Source: Hyphomicrobium sp.
GTDB lineage: Bacteria > Pseudomonadota > Alphaproteobacteria > Rhizobiales > Hyphomicrobiaceae
Direction: 5' to 3'
Assembly: GCF_003987855.1 (NCBI RefSeq)
Contig: NZ_RXIZ01000022.1
Span: 37,889 to 101,888, forward strand
Length of the DNA stretch: 64,000 bases
Made by a program: the position numbers and the translations under genes
The notes under the pieces: model-generated
What the model was told of the DNA's origin: nothing
Seen by the model: only the letters and a program-made list of their open reading frames with translations
Databases searched by the model: none
In this document: positions 45,321 to 55,112 of the stretch, one piece after another
How positions within the stretch are numbered: the first letter of the stretch is position 1
How the letters are laid out: each line of letters starts with the position of its first letter

Positions 45321-47519
45321 ATGTCGCACGATTTTCTTCGAAAGCCGCAATCGTCTTCTTCTCGATCGACTGTACGCTTGGGCCTCCATCGCGTTCGTGC
45401 GCGTCGCCGCGCGGGGCCGAAGGCAACTTTAAGCGACGACGCCAAACATCTGGCCGAGCGCCTGGAGAATGCCGAGAGGACAAACAAGCAGCTTCGCGAA
45501 GCCATCGACATGCTTCCTCAGGGCGTGGTCGTTCTCGATCGCGAAGGCCGGTACGTACTGTGGAACCAGCAATACGCCGATATCTACAAGCGAAGTGCGG
45601 ATCTTTTCGAAATCGGCGTTCGCCTCGAAGATACGCTGCGAATTGGCGTTGCACGCGGGGATTACCCGGAAGCGAAGGGCCGCGAAGAGCAATGGATCGT
45701 AGAGCGGGTCAAGCGGCTGTTCCAAGCGAAGGACCGGCACGAGCAATGGATATCGGACGGGCGCTGCATACTGATCGACGAGAGGCTGACGAGTGACGGG
45801 GGCGTCGTCGGGCTGCGTATCGACATCAGCGAATTGAAGGAGCGCGAAGCATCGTTTCGCATGCTGTTTGAAGCCAATCCCGTACCGATGTTCGTCGTGC
45901 GCAAGAGCGACAAAGGAATTCTAAGCGCAAACGCGGCGGCGCTTCGCCATTACGGTTTCACCGTCGAGGAGCTGTCGACGAAAACGCTGCTCGATCTACA
46001 TCATCCGGATGACCACGCCTATCTCGATAATCTCTATGGCGGGAAAGCCGAAGAATTCGCCGGACAAACGTGGCGGCACATCAAGGCGGATCAGACATCG
46101 ATCGACGTTGCCATCTACTCGAGTTCGATCACTCAGGGACAAACGCCGGCGATCCTGTTCGCTGCAATCGACATCACCGAGCGCAAGGCAGCGGAGGCGA
46201 AGGTCGCGTATCTTGCTCACCATGACGCTCTCACAGGGCTCGCCAATCGCGTATTCCTCCGCAAGCGGCTTGATGAACTGCTGGCGTCAAGGAAGCGTTC
46301 CGGTAACGGGGTCGCGGTTCTTTGCATCGACCTCGATAATTTCAAAGTCATCAATGACTCCATGGGACATGCGGCGGGCGACTCGCTTCTTCAGCAGTTG
46401 ACCACGCGAATCCAAGGCAGCCTGCGCAAAGATGATATTGCCGCGCGTCTAGGAGGCGATGAATTCGCCGTCGTGCTTGCGAACGCAAATCATGCCGTCG
46501 AGGTGAGCTCTGTCGCACAGCGGATCATCGACGCGCTACGAGAGCCCTTCGCCATCGATGATCAAGCCGTCAACGTCACCGCGAGCGTCGGCATCGCTTT
46601 GTGCCCGAGCGACGGCGAGACGGCCGAAGCCCTTCTGAAGAACGCCGACTTGGCGCTCTATCAGGCTAAAGGTGACGGCAAGGGATGCTACCGGTATTTC
46701 GAGGCGGAAATGAACGTTCGCGTGCAAGCGCGGCGCAAGATCGAGAGCGAACTTCACCACGCTTACATGAGCGGCGGATTGGAAATTCATTATCAGCCGC
46801 TCGTGACGTTGAATTCCGGCGAGGTTTCAGGTTTCGAGGCGCTGCTCCGTTGGCCGCATAGCGAGCGCGGTTTTATCCCGCCCTCCGAGTTCATTCCGAT
46901 CGCGGAAGAATGCGGGCTTATCGCGCCGATCACTGATTTCGTCTTGCATCGCGCCTGTCAGGACGCCACGACCTGGCCGAAAAAAGCGCGGCTCGCGGTC
47001 AATATGTCTCCGCAGCGGTTCCGGATTGGCAACGTCTTCCAAGCTGTTTCGGAGGCGCTCAAGGCATCGGGATTGGAGCCGGAAAGGCTGGAGCTCGAAA
47101 TAACGGAGGCGCTGCTTCTGGAAAACTCCGAAAGCGTGCTGTCCATTCTCCATTCGATCCGGAGTCTGGGCGTGCGCATCTCCATGGATGACTTCGGCAC
47201 CGGCTACTCGTCCCTCAGCTACTTGCGCATGTTCCCGTTCGACAAGATCAAGATCGATGGCTCGTTCGTTCGCGGGATTGGATTTGGAACTGAATCGCAG
47301 GCCATCATCCGGGCAATCATGGGACTCGGTTCAAGCCTGGGAATGACGATCACAGCCGAGGGGATAGAAACCGAATCCGAGCAGGCTTTCCTCAGAGCGG
47401 TCGGATGCGATGAGGGACAAGGCTTCCTTTACAGCAAGGCGCGGCCCGTCGGAGATGTCCCGTTGATCCTTGATGCCTTGAACGCGGCGGGGATCGGCGC
47501 AGCGTCCGGACAGTTTTAG
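45321..47519 (+). CDS. PAS-PAS-GGDEF-EAL cyclic-di-GMP protein
   Basis: A 732-residue signalling protein that may make and break cyclic di-GMP. Two PAS-like domains lie at about 55-170 and 175-290. The GGDEF motif is intact at 378-382, with an inhibitory I-site RKDD at 369-372, five residues before it. The EAL domain starts EALLRW at 506 and has the metal-binding and catalytic blocks NMSPQRF, ITEALLLEN and DDFGTGYSS. Both catalytic domains therefore look active. No transmembrane segment is evident, so it probably senses a cytoplasmic signal. The ATG follows GGGGGG. It converges on mutY. Confidence 0.94.
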   Translation: MSHDFLRKPQSSSSRSTVRLGLHRVRARRRAGPKATLSDDAKHLAERLENAERTNKQLREAIDMLPQGVVVLDREGRYVLWNQQYADIYKRSADLFEIGVRLEDTLRIGVARGDYPEAKGREEQWIVERVKRLFQAKDRHEQWISDGRCILIDERLTSDGGVVGLRIDISELKEREASFRMLFEANPVPMFVVRKSDKGILSANAAALRHYGFTVEELSTKTLLDLHHPDDHAYLDNLYGGKAEEFAGQTWRHIKADQTSIDVAIYSSSITQGQTPAILFAAIDITERKAAEAKVAYLAHHDALTGLANRVFLRKRLDELLASRKRSGNGVAVLCIDLDNFKVINDSMGHAAGDSLLQQLTTRIQGSLRKDDIAARLGGDEFAVVLANANHAVEVSSVAQRIIDALREPFAIDDQAVNVTASVGIALCPSDGETAEALLKNADLALYQAKGDGKGCYRYFEAEMNVRVQARRKIESELHHAYMSGGLEIHYQPLVTLNSGEVSGFEALLRWPHSERGFIPPSEFIPIAEECGLIAPITDFVLHRACQDATTWPKKARLAVNMSPQRFRIGNVFQAVSEALKASGLEPERLELEITEALLLENSESVLSILHSIRSLGVRISMDDFGTGYSSLSYLRMFPFDKIKIDGSFVRGIGFGTESQAIIRAIMGLGSSLGMTITAEGIETESEQAFLRAVGCDEGQGFLYSKARPVGDVPLILDALNAAGIGAASGQF

Positions 47520-47532
47520 CCCCGGCGCAGCA

Positions 47533-48663
47533 TCAATTGTCGGCAAGGCCGTGCGCAATGACCTTCTTCATAACGCTCGGCAGCGCCTGAGCGTGAAGGT
47601 CGCGGCGATGAACCCAACGGCAGCGCTCGGGCTCAGCCCAGAGCGTGACGCTCGTGTCGGACGGGACGAGAGCGCGATAGACGATCAGCTCGAGGCGAAA
47701 GTGCGTGAACACGTGAACTACGGTTCCCGTCACCGCGTGCCAGGACGCCTTTACCGGCGCCGACCGCATTGCTTCACTCCGCGCTGGCTGTTGCTCGTCC
47801 CACGGCGTTGACGGCACCTCCAGCATCCCGCCGAGCAGTCCCGCTTCCGGACGCTGTCGTAGAAGCACCGCACCGTCCTCTCGCTGGACGAGGAACGCCA
47901 CGCCTTGCCTGGTAGGCCGAGCCGTCTTGGCGGCTCTGATCGGGAGGAGTTCGGCAAGATTGTGAGCGCTCGCCGCGCAGTCCTGCTGGACGGGGCAGAC
48001 GAGGCATGAGGGTTTTTTCGGCGTGCAGATTTCAGCACCGAGATCCATCATCGCCTGCGCAAAATCGCCGGCGCGCCGTTGCGGCGTCAGCGTCGCTGCG
48101 AGACGGCGAATCTCGGTCTTGGCGCCGGGCAACGGCTGCTTCACCGCAAACAAGCGAGCGACGACGCGCTCGACGTTGCCGTCGACCGGGGTCGCCTTTT
48201 CACCGAAGGCAATCGCGGAAATGGCGGCCGCTGTGTACGGCCCGATGCCGGGAAGCTTCAGCAGATCGGCCTCAGCGCGCGGGAACTCGCCTCCGAAATC
48301 TCGAACCACCGTCTCTGCGCATGCCTTCAAATTTCGGGCGCGCGAATAGTAGCCTAGACCAGCCCACTGTTGCAGAACCTCTTCGAGCGGAGCTTCCGCC
48401 AGGGCAGCGACCGTAGGCCATCGCGCCACGAACTTCTGAAAATAGGGCACGACCGCTTTGACAGTCGTCTGCTGCAGCATGATTTCAGAAAGCCAGACCC
48501 GATAAGGGTTGGCTGCCTTACGCGGGCCGTAGCGCCAGGGCAAATCGCGGCGCTCGGCCTCGTACCAAGCCAGCAACGATTTTACCGTCAACGGACCTGC
48601 CGGCCGCAACGGAAGCTGTTGCTGCTTTCTGCGAAGAGCGACATTTTCCTGGACCGCGCCCAT
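47533..48663 (-). CDS. mutY: A/G-specific adenine glycosylase
   Basis: Removes adenine mispaired with 8-oxoguanine. The 376-residue protein has the catalytic glutamate in SEIMLQQTTV, the helix-hairpin-helix LPGIGPYTAAAIS, the aspartate in PVDGNVERV, and a 4Fe-4S motif C-x6-C-x2-C-x5-C in CTPKKPSCLVCPVQQDC. A C-terminal NUDIX-like domain for 8-oxoG recognition follows. The ATG at 48663 has AAAGGG upstream; the frame stays open to 48825 into the DUF721 region. It diverges from the DUF721 gene, the usual alphaproteobacterial arrangement. Confidence 0.95.
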   Translation of the reverse strand: MGAVQENVALRRKQQQLPLRPAGPLTVKSLLAWYEAERRDLPWRYGPRKAANPYRVWLSEIMLQQTTVKAVVPYFQKFVARWPTVAALAEAPLEEVLQQWAGLGYYSRARNLKACAETVVRDFGGEFPRAEADLLKLPGIGPYTAAAISAIAFGEKATPVDGNVERVVARLFAVKQPLPGAKTEIRRLAATLTPQRRAGDFAQAMMDLGAEICTPKKPSCLVCPVQQDCAASAHNLAELLPIRAAKTARPTRQGVAFLVQREDGAVLLRQRPEAGLLGGMLEVPSTPWDEQQPARSEAMRSAPVKASWHAVTGTVVHVFTHFRLELIVYRALVPSDTSVTLWAEPERCRWVHRRDLHAQALPSVMKKVIAHGLADN

Positions 48664-48760
48664 GCGCCCTTTGTCTCCGGTTGCGCGGGAACCTCGAATC
48701 GCATCGACAATGCTAGCTGGCCTACGCGTCACCACAAGCCTCACGAGCGAGTTTACTGCC

Positions 48761-49309
48761 GTGTCCGAGCCGGAACCCACAGCCCAGACGACACAGCTGC
48801 CGCGCGACACGCGTATTAGTAGCAAGGGGCAATTTGCAAAAGCAGTCGGAGCCTTCGTGCCGAAGGTGACAGCCGCCGTTTTCCAGAAGTTCGGGTTTCA
48901 CAGCGCCGAGATCATGGCCTCCTGGCCCACCATTGTCGGGTCAGATGTCGCCCGACTGACGCGTCCCGAATCGATCAAGTGGCCGCGCGGGAGCAAAGCT
49001 GCGGCGACCGAGGGCGATGACGAAGGCCGAAGTGCTGGTGCCACCTTGATTGTCGCAACCGACCCGGCATTTGCCCTCGAAGTTTCCTACCGGCACAAGG
49101 AAATCATCGACCGGATCAATCGTTATTTCGGCTACCGCGCCATCGGACAGCTCAAGGTCCACCAGGTTCCAGGCTCAATCGCTGCGGCTACGCCCAGTCC
49201 ACCTCCATCTCCTGCGCTAGCCAGCGCACCATCTTCCAGAGGTGGAGGCGACCTCGCTACAGCCCTTGAAGCCCTAGGGAGAAGTGTCACGGCGGCCCGT
49301 ACCCGCTGA
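48761..49309 (+). CDS. DUF721 (DciA-related) protein
   Basis: A 182-residue protein whose central part, KAVGAFVPKVTAAVFQKFGF then MASWPTIVGSDVARLTRPES, is the DUF721 domain. DciA, the best known member, loads the replicative helicase; whether this version does so is untested. The N-terminus is polar and the C-terminus (about 145-182) is Pro/Ser-rich and probably disordered. GTG at 48761 is chosen because it leaves room for the divergent mutY promoter; longer frames reach 48662. It leads the run DUF721 / dsbA / dsbA / smc on one strand. Confidence 0.78.
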   Translation: MSEPEPTAQTTQLPRDTRISSKGQFAKAVGAFVPKVTAAVFQKFGFHSAEIMASWPTIVGSDVARLTRPESIKWPRGSKAAATEGDDEGRSAGATLIVATDPAFALEVSYRHKEIIDRINRYFGYRAIGQLKVHQVPGSIAAATPSPPPSPALASAPSSRGGGDLATALEALGRSVTAARTR

Positions 49310-49452
49310 GGGCCATCGTTCAGCTCATATTGCTGATCGTTTTGTTGCTATTCAGCTTCGATTGGGCTTATTCGGGCGCCGGAACCGCGTTCGGCCGGCC
49401 CTCGTTTGGCCGCCGTTGCAAAGCGAGATGCATTCCCAGAGGAGTTGGGACC

Positions 49453-50121
49453 TTGATTACCTTCAAAAAAGTCATTTCCGGTCTGCTCGCCATGGCGGCC
49501 GTTGCTGTCGTGGCGATTTCGAGCGCGGACCCGAGCTTCGCGCAGCGCAAAGACGGCCCGGCGGAAGTTTCCGTCGAGGAACTGATGAAGCCGACTGACC
49601 TTCCCGATCTTTCCCTCGGCTCCCCGGACGCGAAGGTAACCGTTGTCGAATACGCATCGATGACGTGCCCGCATTGCGCGCACTTCACGAACGACGTCTT
49701 CGAGAACTTCAAGAAAAAGTACGTCGACACCGGCAAGGTTCGCTACATATTCCGCGATTTCCCGCTCGATAACCTGGCGGCTGCCGTTTCGATGCTCGCG
49801 CGCTGCGTCGCCCCGGATAAGGCGCTCCCGATGATCGAGACCTACTACGCCAAGCAGCAGGATTGGGCGTTTGCCGAAGGCAGCCCGGTGCCGAAGCTGT
49901 TCGACATCGCGAAGCAAGCTGGGTTCACTCAGGAGAGTTTCGATAAGTGCCTGACGAACCAGAAGCTTTTAGACCAGATTACGGCCGAGCGCACACGCGC
50001 TAGCGAGACCTTTGGCGTCAATGCCACACCGACGTTCTTTATCAACGGCAAGAAGCTGCAAGAGGCTCCAACGCTCGAAGCATTTGATAAGGTGATCGAA
50101 CCGCTGTTGGCAGCGAAATAA
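49453..50121 (+). CDS. DsbA-family thiol-disulfide oxidoreductase, soluble periplasmic
   Basis: A 222-residue protein with a signal peptide (SGLLAMAAVAVVAIS, cleavage near DPSFA) and a thioredoxin fold with a helical insert. The redox motif is C72-P-H-C75 in EYASMTCPHCAHF, and the cis-proline loop is NATPTFFINGKKL. This is the DSBA_2 type found as an exported antigen-like protein in alphaproteobacteria. TTG at 49453 with GGGA and GGAG upstream is the most credible start because it puts the signal peptide first; an earlier start at 49330 is possible. A second DsbA-like gene follows after 12 bases. Confidence 0.88.
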   Translation: MITFKKVISGLLAMAAVAVVAISSADPSFAQRKDGPAEVSVEELMKPTDLPDLSLGSPDAKVTVVEYASMTCPHCAHFTNDVFENFKKKYVDTGKVRYIFRDFPLDNLAAAVSMLARCVAPDKALPMIETYYAKQQDWAFAEGSPVPKLFDIAKQAGFTQESFDKCLTNQKLLDQITAERTRASETFGVNATPTFFINGKKLQEAPTLEAFDKVIEPLLAAK

Positions 50122-50133
50122 CCGGAAACCCAA

Positions 50134-50943
50134 ATGCTTTCTGTCCGCACGCTCAGCCTAGCCGCCGCTTTCCTCGTTGCAGGCTTGCTGGCGGGCTGCG
50201 GATCGACGCTGCCGTCCCTGTCGCCAATGGCTACGGCAAGTGTCTCCACCGACAGCAACAATCTCGGAGCCTATCCAACGACCGGCTCCGAGACGTCAGA
50301 AGGGATGCCGACGCCCTTCGGCGATTCGAGCGCAACGGCCGTAAGTGGCCGTCAGGTCATCGAAAATCCTACGATCGCTGATATCATGGCGCCCAGTCCG
50401 CTTCCCGAGATGAGCTGGGGGCAGCCGAACGCGCCAGTGACGATCGTGCAGTACATGTCGCTGACGTGTCCGCATTGCCGTAACTTTCACCTGACGGTCT
50501 ATCCGGAATTTAAGCGCCGCTTCATCGACACGGGTCGAGTCCGGTATGTCCTGCGTGAATTCCCGATCGGGAAGTCTTCCGGCAATGCCACAATCGCCCT
50601 GCGCTGCGCGCCTCCCGACAAGTATCTGGAACTCTACGGAAAATTCATGGAGCAACAGGCCTCTTGGGTCAGCCAGGAGGTCAGGCTCGATGCGATCTAC
50701 GCCGTCGCCAAACAGGTGGGGATGACGCGCCCGCAGTTTGACGCTTGCTTGCAGAATCAAGACATGATCCAGAAGTTGAAGTGGGTTAAGGATCGTGGGC
50801 GCAAGCTCGGCATCATCGGGACGCCGAACTTTTTCATCGGCACCAAGCTCGTGAAGAAAGAGCTGACGATCGCCGAGATTGCCGACTACGTCGAACAGGC
50901 CAATCAGCAGCGCAGCACGCCAACGGCGGCTGCAAGCCCTTAA
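50134..50943 (+). CDS. DsbA-family lipoprotein
   Basis: A second thioredoxin-fold oxidoreductase, 269 residues, with a lipobox LLAGC (Cys22), so it should be membrane-anchored. A low-complexity spacer of about 65 residues separates the anchor from the catalytic domain. The redox motif is C112-P-H-C115 in QYMSLTCPHCRNF, and the cis-proline loop is GTPNFFIGTKLV. It is clearly paralogous to the preceding soluble protein and co-transcribed with it. The two may act in different places or on different substrates. smc follows after 58 bases. Confidence 0.88.
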   Translation: MLSVRTLSLAAAFLVAGLLAGCGSTLPSLSPMATASVSTDSNNLGAYPTTGSETSEGMPTPFGDSSATAVSGRQVIENPTIADIMAPSPLPEMSWGQPNAPVTIVQYMSLTCPHCRNFHLTVYPEFKRRFIDTGRVRYVLREFPIGKSSGNATIALRCAPPDKYLELYGKFMEQQASWVSQEVRLDAIYAVAKQVGMTRPQFDACLQNQDMIQKLKWVKDRGRKLGIIGTPNFFIGTKLVKKELTIAEIADYVEQANQQRSTPTAAASP

Positions 50944-51001
50944 GGGCTCTTGCGACGGTCCTGACGCCACGTCGAGCGGCTTCGAGGACTGACGCAAGCG
51001 A

Positions 51002-54000
51002 ATGAAAATCACCCGGCTCAGGCTTCTCGGATTCAAGTCCTTCGTGGACCCGACCGAGCTCGTAATCGAGCCTGGGCTGACGGGCGTTGTCGGCCCGAAC
51101 GGATGCGGAAAGTCGAACCTCCTCGAAGCGCTTCGCTGGGTCATGGGCGAAAGTTCGCACAAGTCGATGCGCGCCGCGGCGATGGACGACGTGATTTTCT
51201 CTGGAAGCGGCGGGCGACCCGAGCGGCAGAGCGCCGAAGTCACCATGTTTCTCGACAACAGCGCGAGAAAAGCGCCGGCCGAATTCAACGGCGGCGACAT
51301 TATCGAAATCACGCGGCGGATCGAACGCGAGGCCGGTTCGGCCTATCGCATCAACGGACGGGAAGTCCGCGCCCGCGACGTGAAAGTCCTATTCGAAGAT
51401 GCGGCTACCGGCGCGCGATCGCCCGCGCTTGTGCGTCAGGGCCAGATCGGCGAACTCGTCAACGCCAAGCCCGAACAGCGACGCCGCATTCTGGAAGACG
51501 CGGCCGGCATCGCTGGACTTCATACCCGGAGACATGAAGCCGAACTGAAGCTGCGCGCCGCTGAAGCGAATATCGAGCGCGTCAGCGATGTCGTTGGACA
51601 GCTTCAGTCGCAAACGGAATCGCTGAAACGCCAGGCAAGGCAGGCGCGGCGCTACAAGGAGCTTTCGAGCGAAATCCGTCAGCAGGAAGCGCTTGCTCTG
51701 CACCTCACATGGGAAGACGCCCAGCGCAGCGTCGATGCGGAAGAAGCACAGCTTACCGACGCTATGATGCGGCTTGGCGCGGCCACCGAAGCGGAAACGA
51801 AATCGTTCAACGCCGAGATCCGGCTCACCGAGGCGTTGCCGCCCTTGAGAGAAGCCGAGGCCGCCAAGGGTGCGGCTCTCGCGCGGTTCAAGATCGAACA
51901 GGAGAATCTCGAACGCGAGGCAACACGTGCGGCCGAACGTGCGCGCGAGCTTGATGCCCGCGCGAAGCAACTCGAAGCCGATCTGAAGCGCGAAAGCGGC
52001 TTTATTTCGGAAGCGAAGGAAACGCTCCTCCATCTCGATGCCGATCTGGCTGCAATCCAGGAAGCCGATCGCAAAGGGATCGAGGAGGAGGCCGCCGAAA
52101 AGATCACATACGAGGCTGCGGAGCAGCGCCGAGCAACTGCGGATGCGCACTTCGCCGACATCACGCATCGCGCCGCCGACGCCCGGGCACGATTGCGCAG
52201 CCTCGAATCGGCGCTCGCCGAAAGAAAAGATGTTGTGGCCAAGGTCACGCGTCAGATCGCAGCTTTCGATGCACAGATTGCCGATCTAAGGGCGAAGGCT
52301 CCTGACAGCGAAAAACTTTCGGCAATGGCCCAACGCGGACAAGCGCTGGCGCAGGAAATTTCCGCGATCGAAGCGAGTGCGCTCGCTGCCGAAGAGACGG
52401 TTCGAGCAGCTCAGGCCGAAGCAAAAGCGCGCCGTGATGAAGCGCAGCGGGTGCGGCTGGCTGCTAATGCTTTTTCCACGGAGCGCGAGACGATTGCGAA
52501 GCTGCTTGCAAGCGGCAACGCAGACGCCTATCCGCCAGCCGTCGATTACATTCGAGTGTCCCCGGGATATGAACCCGCCCTAGGTGCGGCGCTTGGCGAT
52601 GATCTGGAAGCGCCGATCGCGCCCGAAGCTGCCGTGCACTGGCGGCGGCTCGATCTTCCGGCCGAAGATCATGCGTTGCCTGCCGATGCCGAGCCGCTCG
52701 ATATGCACGTCGAAGCACCGATCGAACTTGCGCGGCGATTGAGGCAGATCGGCGTCGTCCAGCGAGCGGACGGAGCACGCCTTCAGCCACATTTGAAGCC
52801 CGGCCAGCGGCTCGTCTCGCCCGAAGGTGACCTGTGGCGTTGGGACGGCTTCGTTGCCGCATCTCATGGCGTGACACCGGCAGCGCAGCGTCTCGCTCAC
52901 AAGAACCGGCTTGCGGAGCTCGACCGCAAGGCACAGGCCGTTCTCAATGAAGCCAAGGAAACGATCGATGCCGAGCGCGCTGCCGCGACAGCGATGCAGC
53001 AGGCCGAGGCGGAGGAGCGCCGGCTCCGTCAGCTTTATCGCGAGAAGCAGAACGAGCTTGCGCAGGTGCGCCAGCAGCTCACGGGCCTCGAAAAGCTACA
53101 GCGCGAGAGCGAGACGCGACTCGCTGCGGTCACGGCTCAGCGCGCGAGAGCGGACGAAGACCTAACGACCGCCCAGGCGCGTCACGTCGAGATCGAAGCC
53201 CACATCGTAACGATGAGCGAAGGAGAAGACCTCGAGCCGGTATTGAAGACGGCTCAGGCAGAGGCTGAAGGTGCTCGGCGTGAAGTGGCAGAAGCCCGGG
53301 TTCGTCTTGGCTCGTTGGATCGTGACAAGCAGATCAGAGCCGAGCGCATTCGCCATTCTCACGCAGAGATCGCACGCTGGAAGGCACGCCAAGCCAGCGC
53401 GGAAGCGCAAGTGGAAAGCCTGAGCGCGCGCCTCAAGGAAGCGCAGGACGAGATCACGGCGACGGCGGATCTTCCCGCAAAAATTTCTGCTCAACGCGAA
53501 AACCTACTTTCCGCACTGTCGCGAGCGGAAGCGGAGCGCAAGGCTGCGGCCGACGCACTTGCGGAGGCAGAGACCGCGGCCAAGGCGGCTGTAGATGCCC
53601 TCAGGGCCAATCAAGCCGAGGTTTCGGCAGCACGTGAAGCGAAGGCGCGCATCGAGACACGCCTTGAGAATGCGCGACATAAGCGGCAGGAAGCGGCCCG
53701 CGACATCCGCGAGACCTTCGAGGTTGCGCCGGAGAATTGCTTGGCGCTCGCGGGGTTGCCCGATGCCTCTGCGATACCGCCGCTTGTCGACGTCGAGCGT
53801 CATCTAACGAAACTCAAAGCCGATCGTGAGCGCCTGGGCGGCGTGAACCTCCAGGCCGATGAGGATTTGGCTGATATTTCCAAGCAGCTTGAAAGCTTGC
53901 TCGCGGAACGGGACGACCTGGAGCAGGGAATAGCCAAGCTGAGGCAGGCCATTCAGCAGCTCAATCGGGAAGGCAAGTCTCGGCTGGATGAAGCGTTCCA

Positions 54001-54463
54001 AACGGTGAATACGCATTTCGAACGGCTTTTCACTCACCTTTTCGGTGGCGGCGAAGCGCGGCTCGAAATGATCGAAAGTCCCGAAGATCCTCTGGAAGGC
54101 GGGTTGGAAATTATTGCCAAGCCGCCGGGAAAGAAGCCTGCGACGCTGTCTCTTCTCTCCGGTGGCGAACAGACGCTGACGGCACTTTCGCTGATTTTCG
54201 CGGTCTTCCTGACCAATCCTTCACCAATCTGCGTTCTCGACGAAGTCGATGCCCCGCTCGACGACGCCAACGTCGATCGCTTCTGCCGTCTCATGGAGCA
54301 GATGTCGGCCGAGACGGAGACGCGGTTCCTTGTGATCACGCATCATCCGATGACGATGGCGCGCATGAACCGGCTGTTCGGTGTCACGATGGCGGAGAAA
54401 GGTGTGTCGCAGCTCGTCTCAGTCGATCTGCAAACTGCTCAGAGCTTCCGCGAAGCCAGCTAA
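51002..54463 (+). CDS. smc: chromosome segregation protein SMC
   Basis: The 1,153-residue ATPase of the bacterial condensin. Walker A is GPNGCGKSNLLEALRW near residue 32, two long coiled coils flank a hinge at about 500-650, and the C-terminal head has LSLLSGGEQTLTALSL and Walker B ICVLDEVDAPLDDANV. MKITRLRLLGFKSFVDP at the N-terminus is canonical. The partner genes scpA and scpB are not in the window. Placement after DUF721 and dsbA is typical of the class. Confidence 0.97.
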   Translation: MKITRLRLLGFKSFVDPTELVIEPGLTGVVGPNGCGKSNLLEALRWVMGESSHKSMRAAAMDDVIFSGSGGRPERQSAEVTMFLDNSARKAPAEFNGGDIIEITRRIEREAGSAYRINGREVRARDVKVLFEDAATGARSPALVRQGQIGELVNAKPEQRRRILEDAAGIAGLHTRRHEAELKLRAAEANIERVSDVVGQLQSQTESLKRQARQARRYKELSSEIRQQEALALHLTWEDAQRSVDAEEAQLTDAMMRLGAATEAETKSFNAEIRLTEALPPLREAEAAKGAALARFKIEQENLEREATRAAERARELDARAKQLEADLKRESGFISEAKETLLHLDADLAAIQEADRKGIEEEAAEKITYEAAEQRRATADAHFADITHRAADARARLRSLESALAERKDVVAKVTRQIAAFDAQIADLRAKAPDSEKLSAMAQRGQALAQEISAIEASALAAEETVRAAQAEAKARRDEAQRVRLAANAFSTERETIAKLLASGNADAYPPAVDYIRVSPGYEPALGAALGDDLEAPIAPEAAVHWRRLDLPAEDHALPADAEPLDMHVEAPIELARRLRQIGVVQRADGARLQPHLKPGQRLVSPEGDLWRWDGFVAASHGVTPAAQRLAHKNRLAELDRKAQAVLNEAKETIDAERAAATAMQQAEAEERRLRQLYREKQNELAQVRQQLTGLEKLQRESETRLAAVTAQRARADEDLTTAQARHVEIEAHIVTMSEGEDLEPVLKTAQAEAEGARREVAEARVRLGSLDRDKQIRAERIRHSHAEIARWKARQASAEAQVESLSARLKEAQDEITATADLPAKISAQRENLLSALSRAEAERKAAADALAEAETAAKAAVDALRANQAEVSAAREAKARIETRLENARHKRQEAARDIRETFEVAPENCLALAGLPDASAIPPLVDVERHLTKLKADRERLGGVNLQADEDLADISKQLESLLAERDDLEQGIAKLRQAIQQLNREGKSRLDEAFQTVNTHFERLFTHLFGGGEARLEMIESPEDPLEGGLEIIAKPPGKKPATLSLLSGGEQTLTALSLIFAVFLTNPSPICVLDEVDAPLDDANVDRFCRLMEQMSAETETRFLVITHHPMTMARMNRLFGVTMAEKGVSQLVSVDLQTAQSFREAS

Positions 54464-54564
54464 GCCTTGAGGTTGCGCCTACCACGAAATTGTGGTCGCG
54501 GCATCGTGCTGGAACCTGTCAGTGGGGGAGGCGTTCCGTTCCATTAGGAACAAGGAGGCGCAGC

Positions 54565-54867
54565 ATGCAACCGCAACGAGATCCCCGGGCGACCCGAGAG
54601 ACCATCGAGCCGACCGACGCGCGGCAGGCCAGTCCGAAAAAATCGAACTTTCGCGTGCTCATTGGGTCGATGGTTCTCGCGATCGTGGTCGGCGTGGTGC
54701 TGGTCGTTGGTTTTTGGTTTAAAACGCCAGCAAGCGTGGACGCTTCCTCTGGCGGAAATCCCGATCAGAACACGCAGCAGGCCGCTGAGCCTGCTTCCTC
54801 AGGAGGTGCAGACAGTACGCCAGCACCGGCTCCCTCAGCGGCTCCACAAAATCAGTCCGCGCCCTAG
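54565..54867 (+). CDS. small membrane protein with a Pro/Ala/Ser-rich tail
   Basis: A 100-residue protein with AAGGAGG eight bases before its ATG. A basic, polar N-terminus is followed by one transmembrane helix (about 29-51, VLIGSMVLAIVVGVVLVVGF) and a disordered tail of Ser, Gly, Gln, Ala and Pro, so the tail should be periplasmic. No family is recognised. It is a single-gene unit closed by a strong terminator. Confidence 0.68.
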   Translation: MQPQRDPRATRETIEPTDARQASPKKSNFRVLIGSMVLAIVVGVVLVVGFWFKTPASVDASSGGNPDQNTQQAAEPASSGGADSTPAPAPSAAPQNQSAP

Positions 54868-54898
54868 CGCGTGCCTAAAAGTTTAGCGAAACTGATCA

Positions 54899-54928
54899 GC
54901 CCATTCCGCACCCGCGGAATGGGCGTTT
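54899..54928 (+). terminator. intrinsic terminator
   Basis: GCCCATTCCGC and GCGGAATGGGC form a perfect 11-bp stem with an ACCC loop, followed by GTTTTG. It insulates the atp operon from upstream transcription. Confidence 0.85.
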
Positions 54929-55025
54929 TGTTTCGCGCTGCACCGGAAATCGTGCTGAAAAGAGTTCAGGCGAGCCTGCGCGGTTTCGCCGTACCCCGAT
55001 GAGAGACAGCATTATGCCCAATTCC

Positions 55026-55054
55026 TTGACACCCCTATACCCCCTAACTATGGT
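55026..55054 (+). promoter_or_regulatory. candidate sigma-70 promoter of the F0 operon
   Basis: TTGACA at 55026-55031, a 17-base spacer and TATGGT at 55049-55054, about 60 bases before the atpI ATG. The -35 element matches consensus and the spacing is ideal. Confidence 0.65.
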
Positions 55055-55112
55055 CCGCGCCGTCGATCTCCCCGAGCGGCAGGTTTTCCGCGATAACTGG
55101 ATGGTTTGAGCC

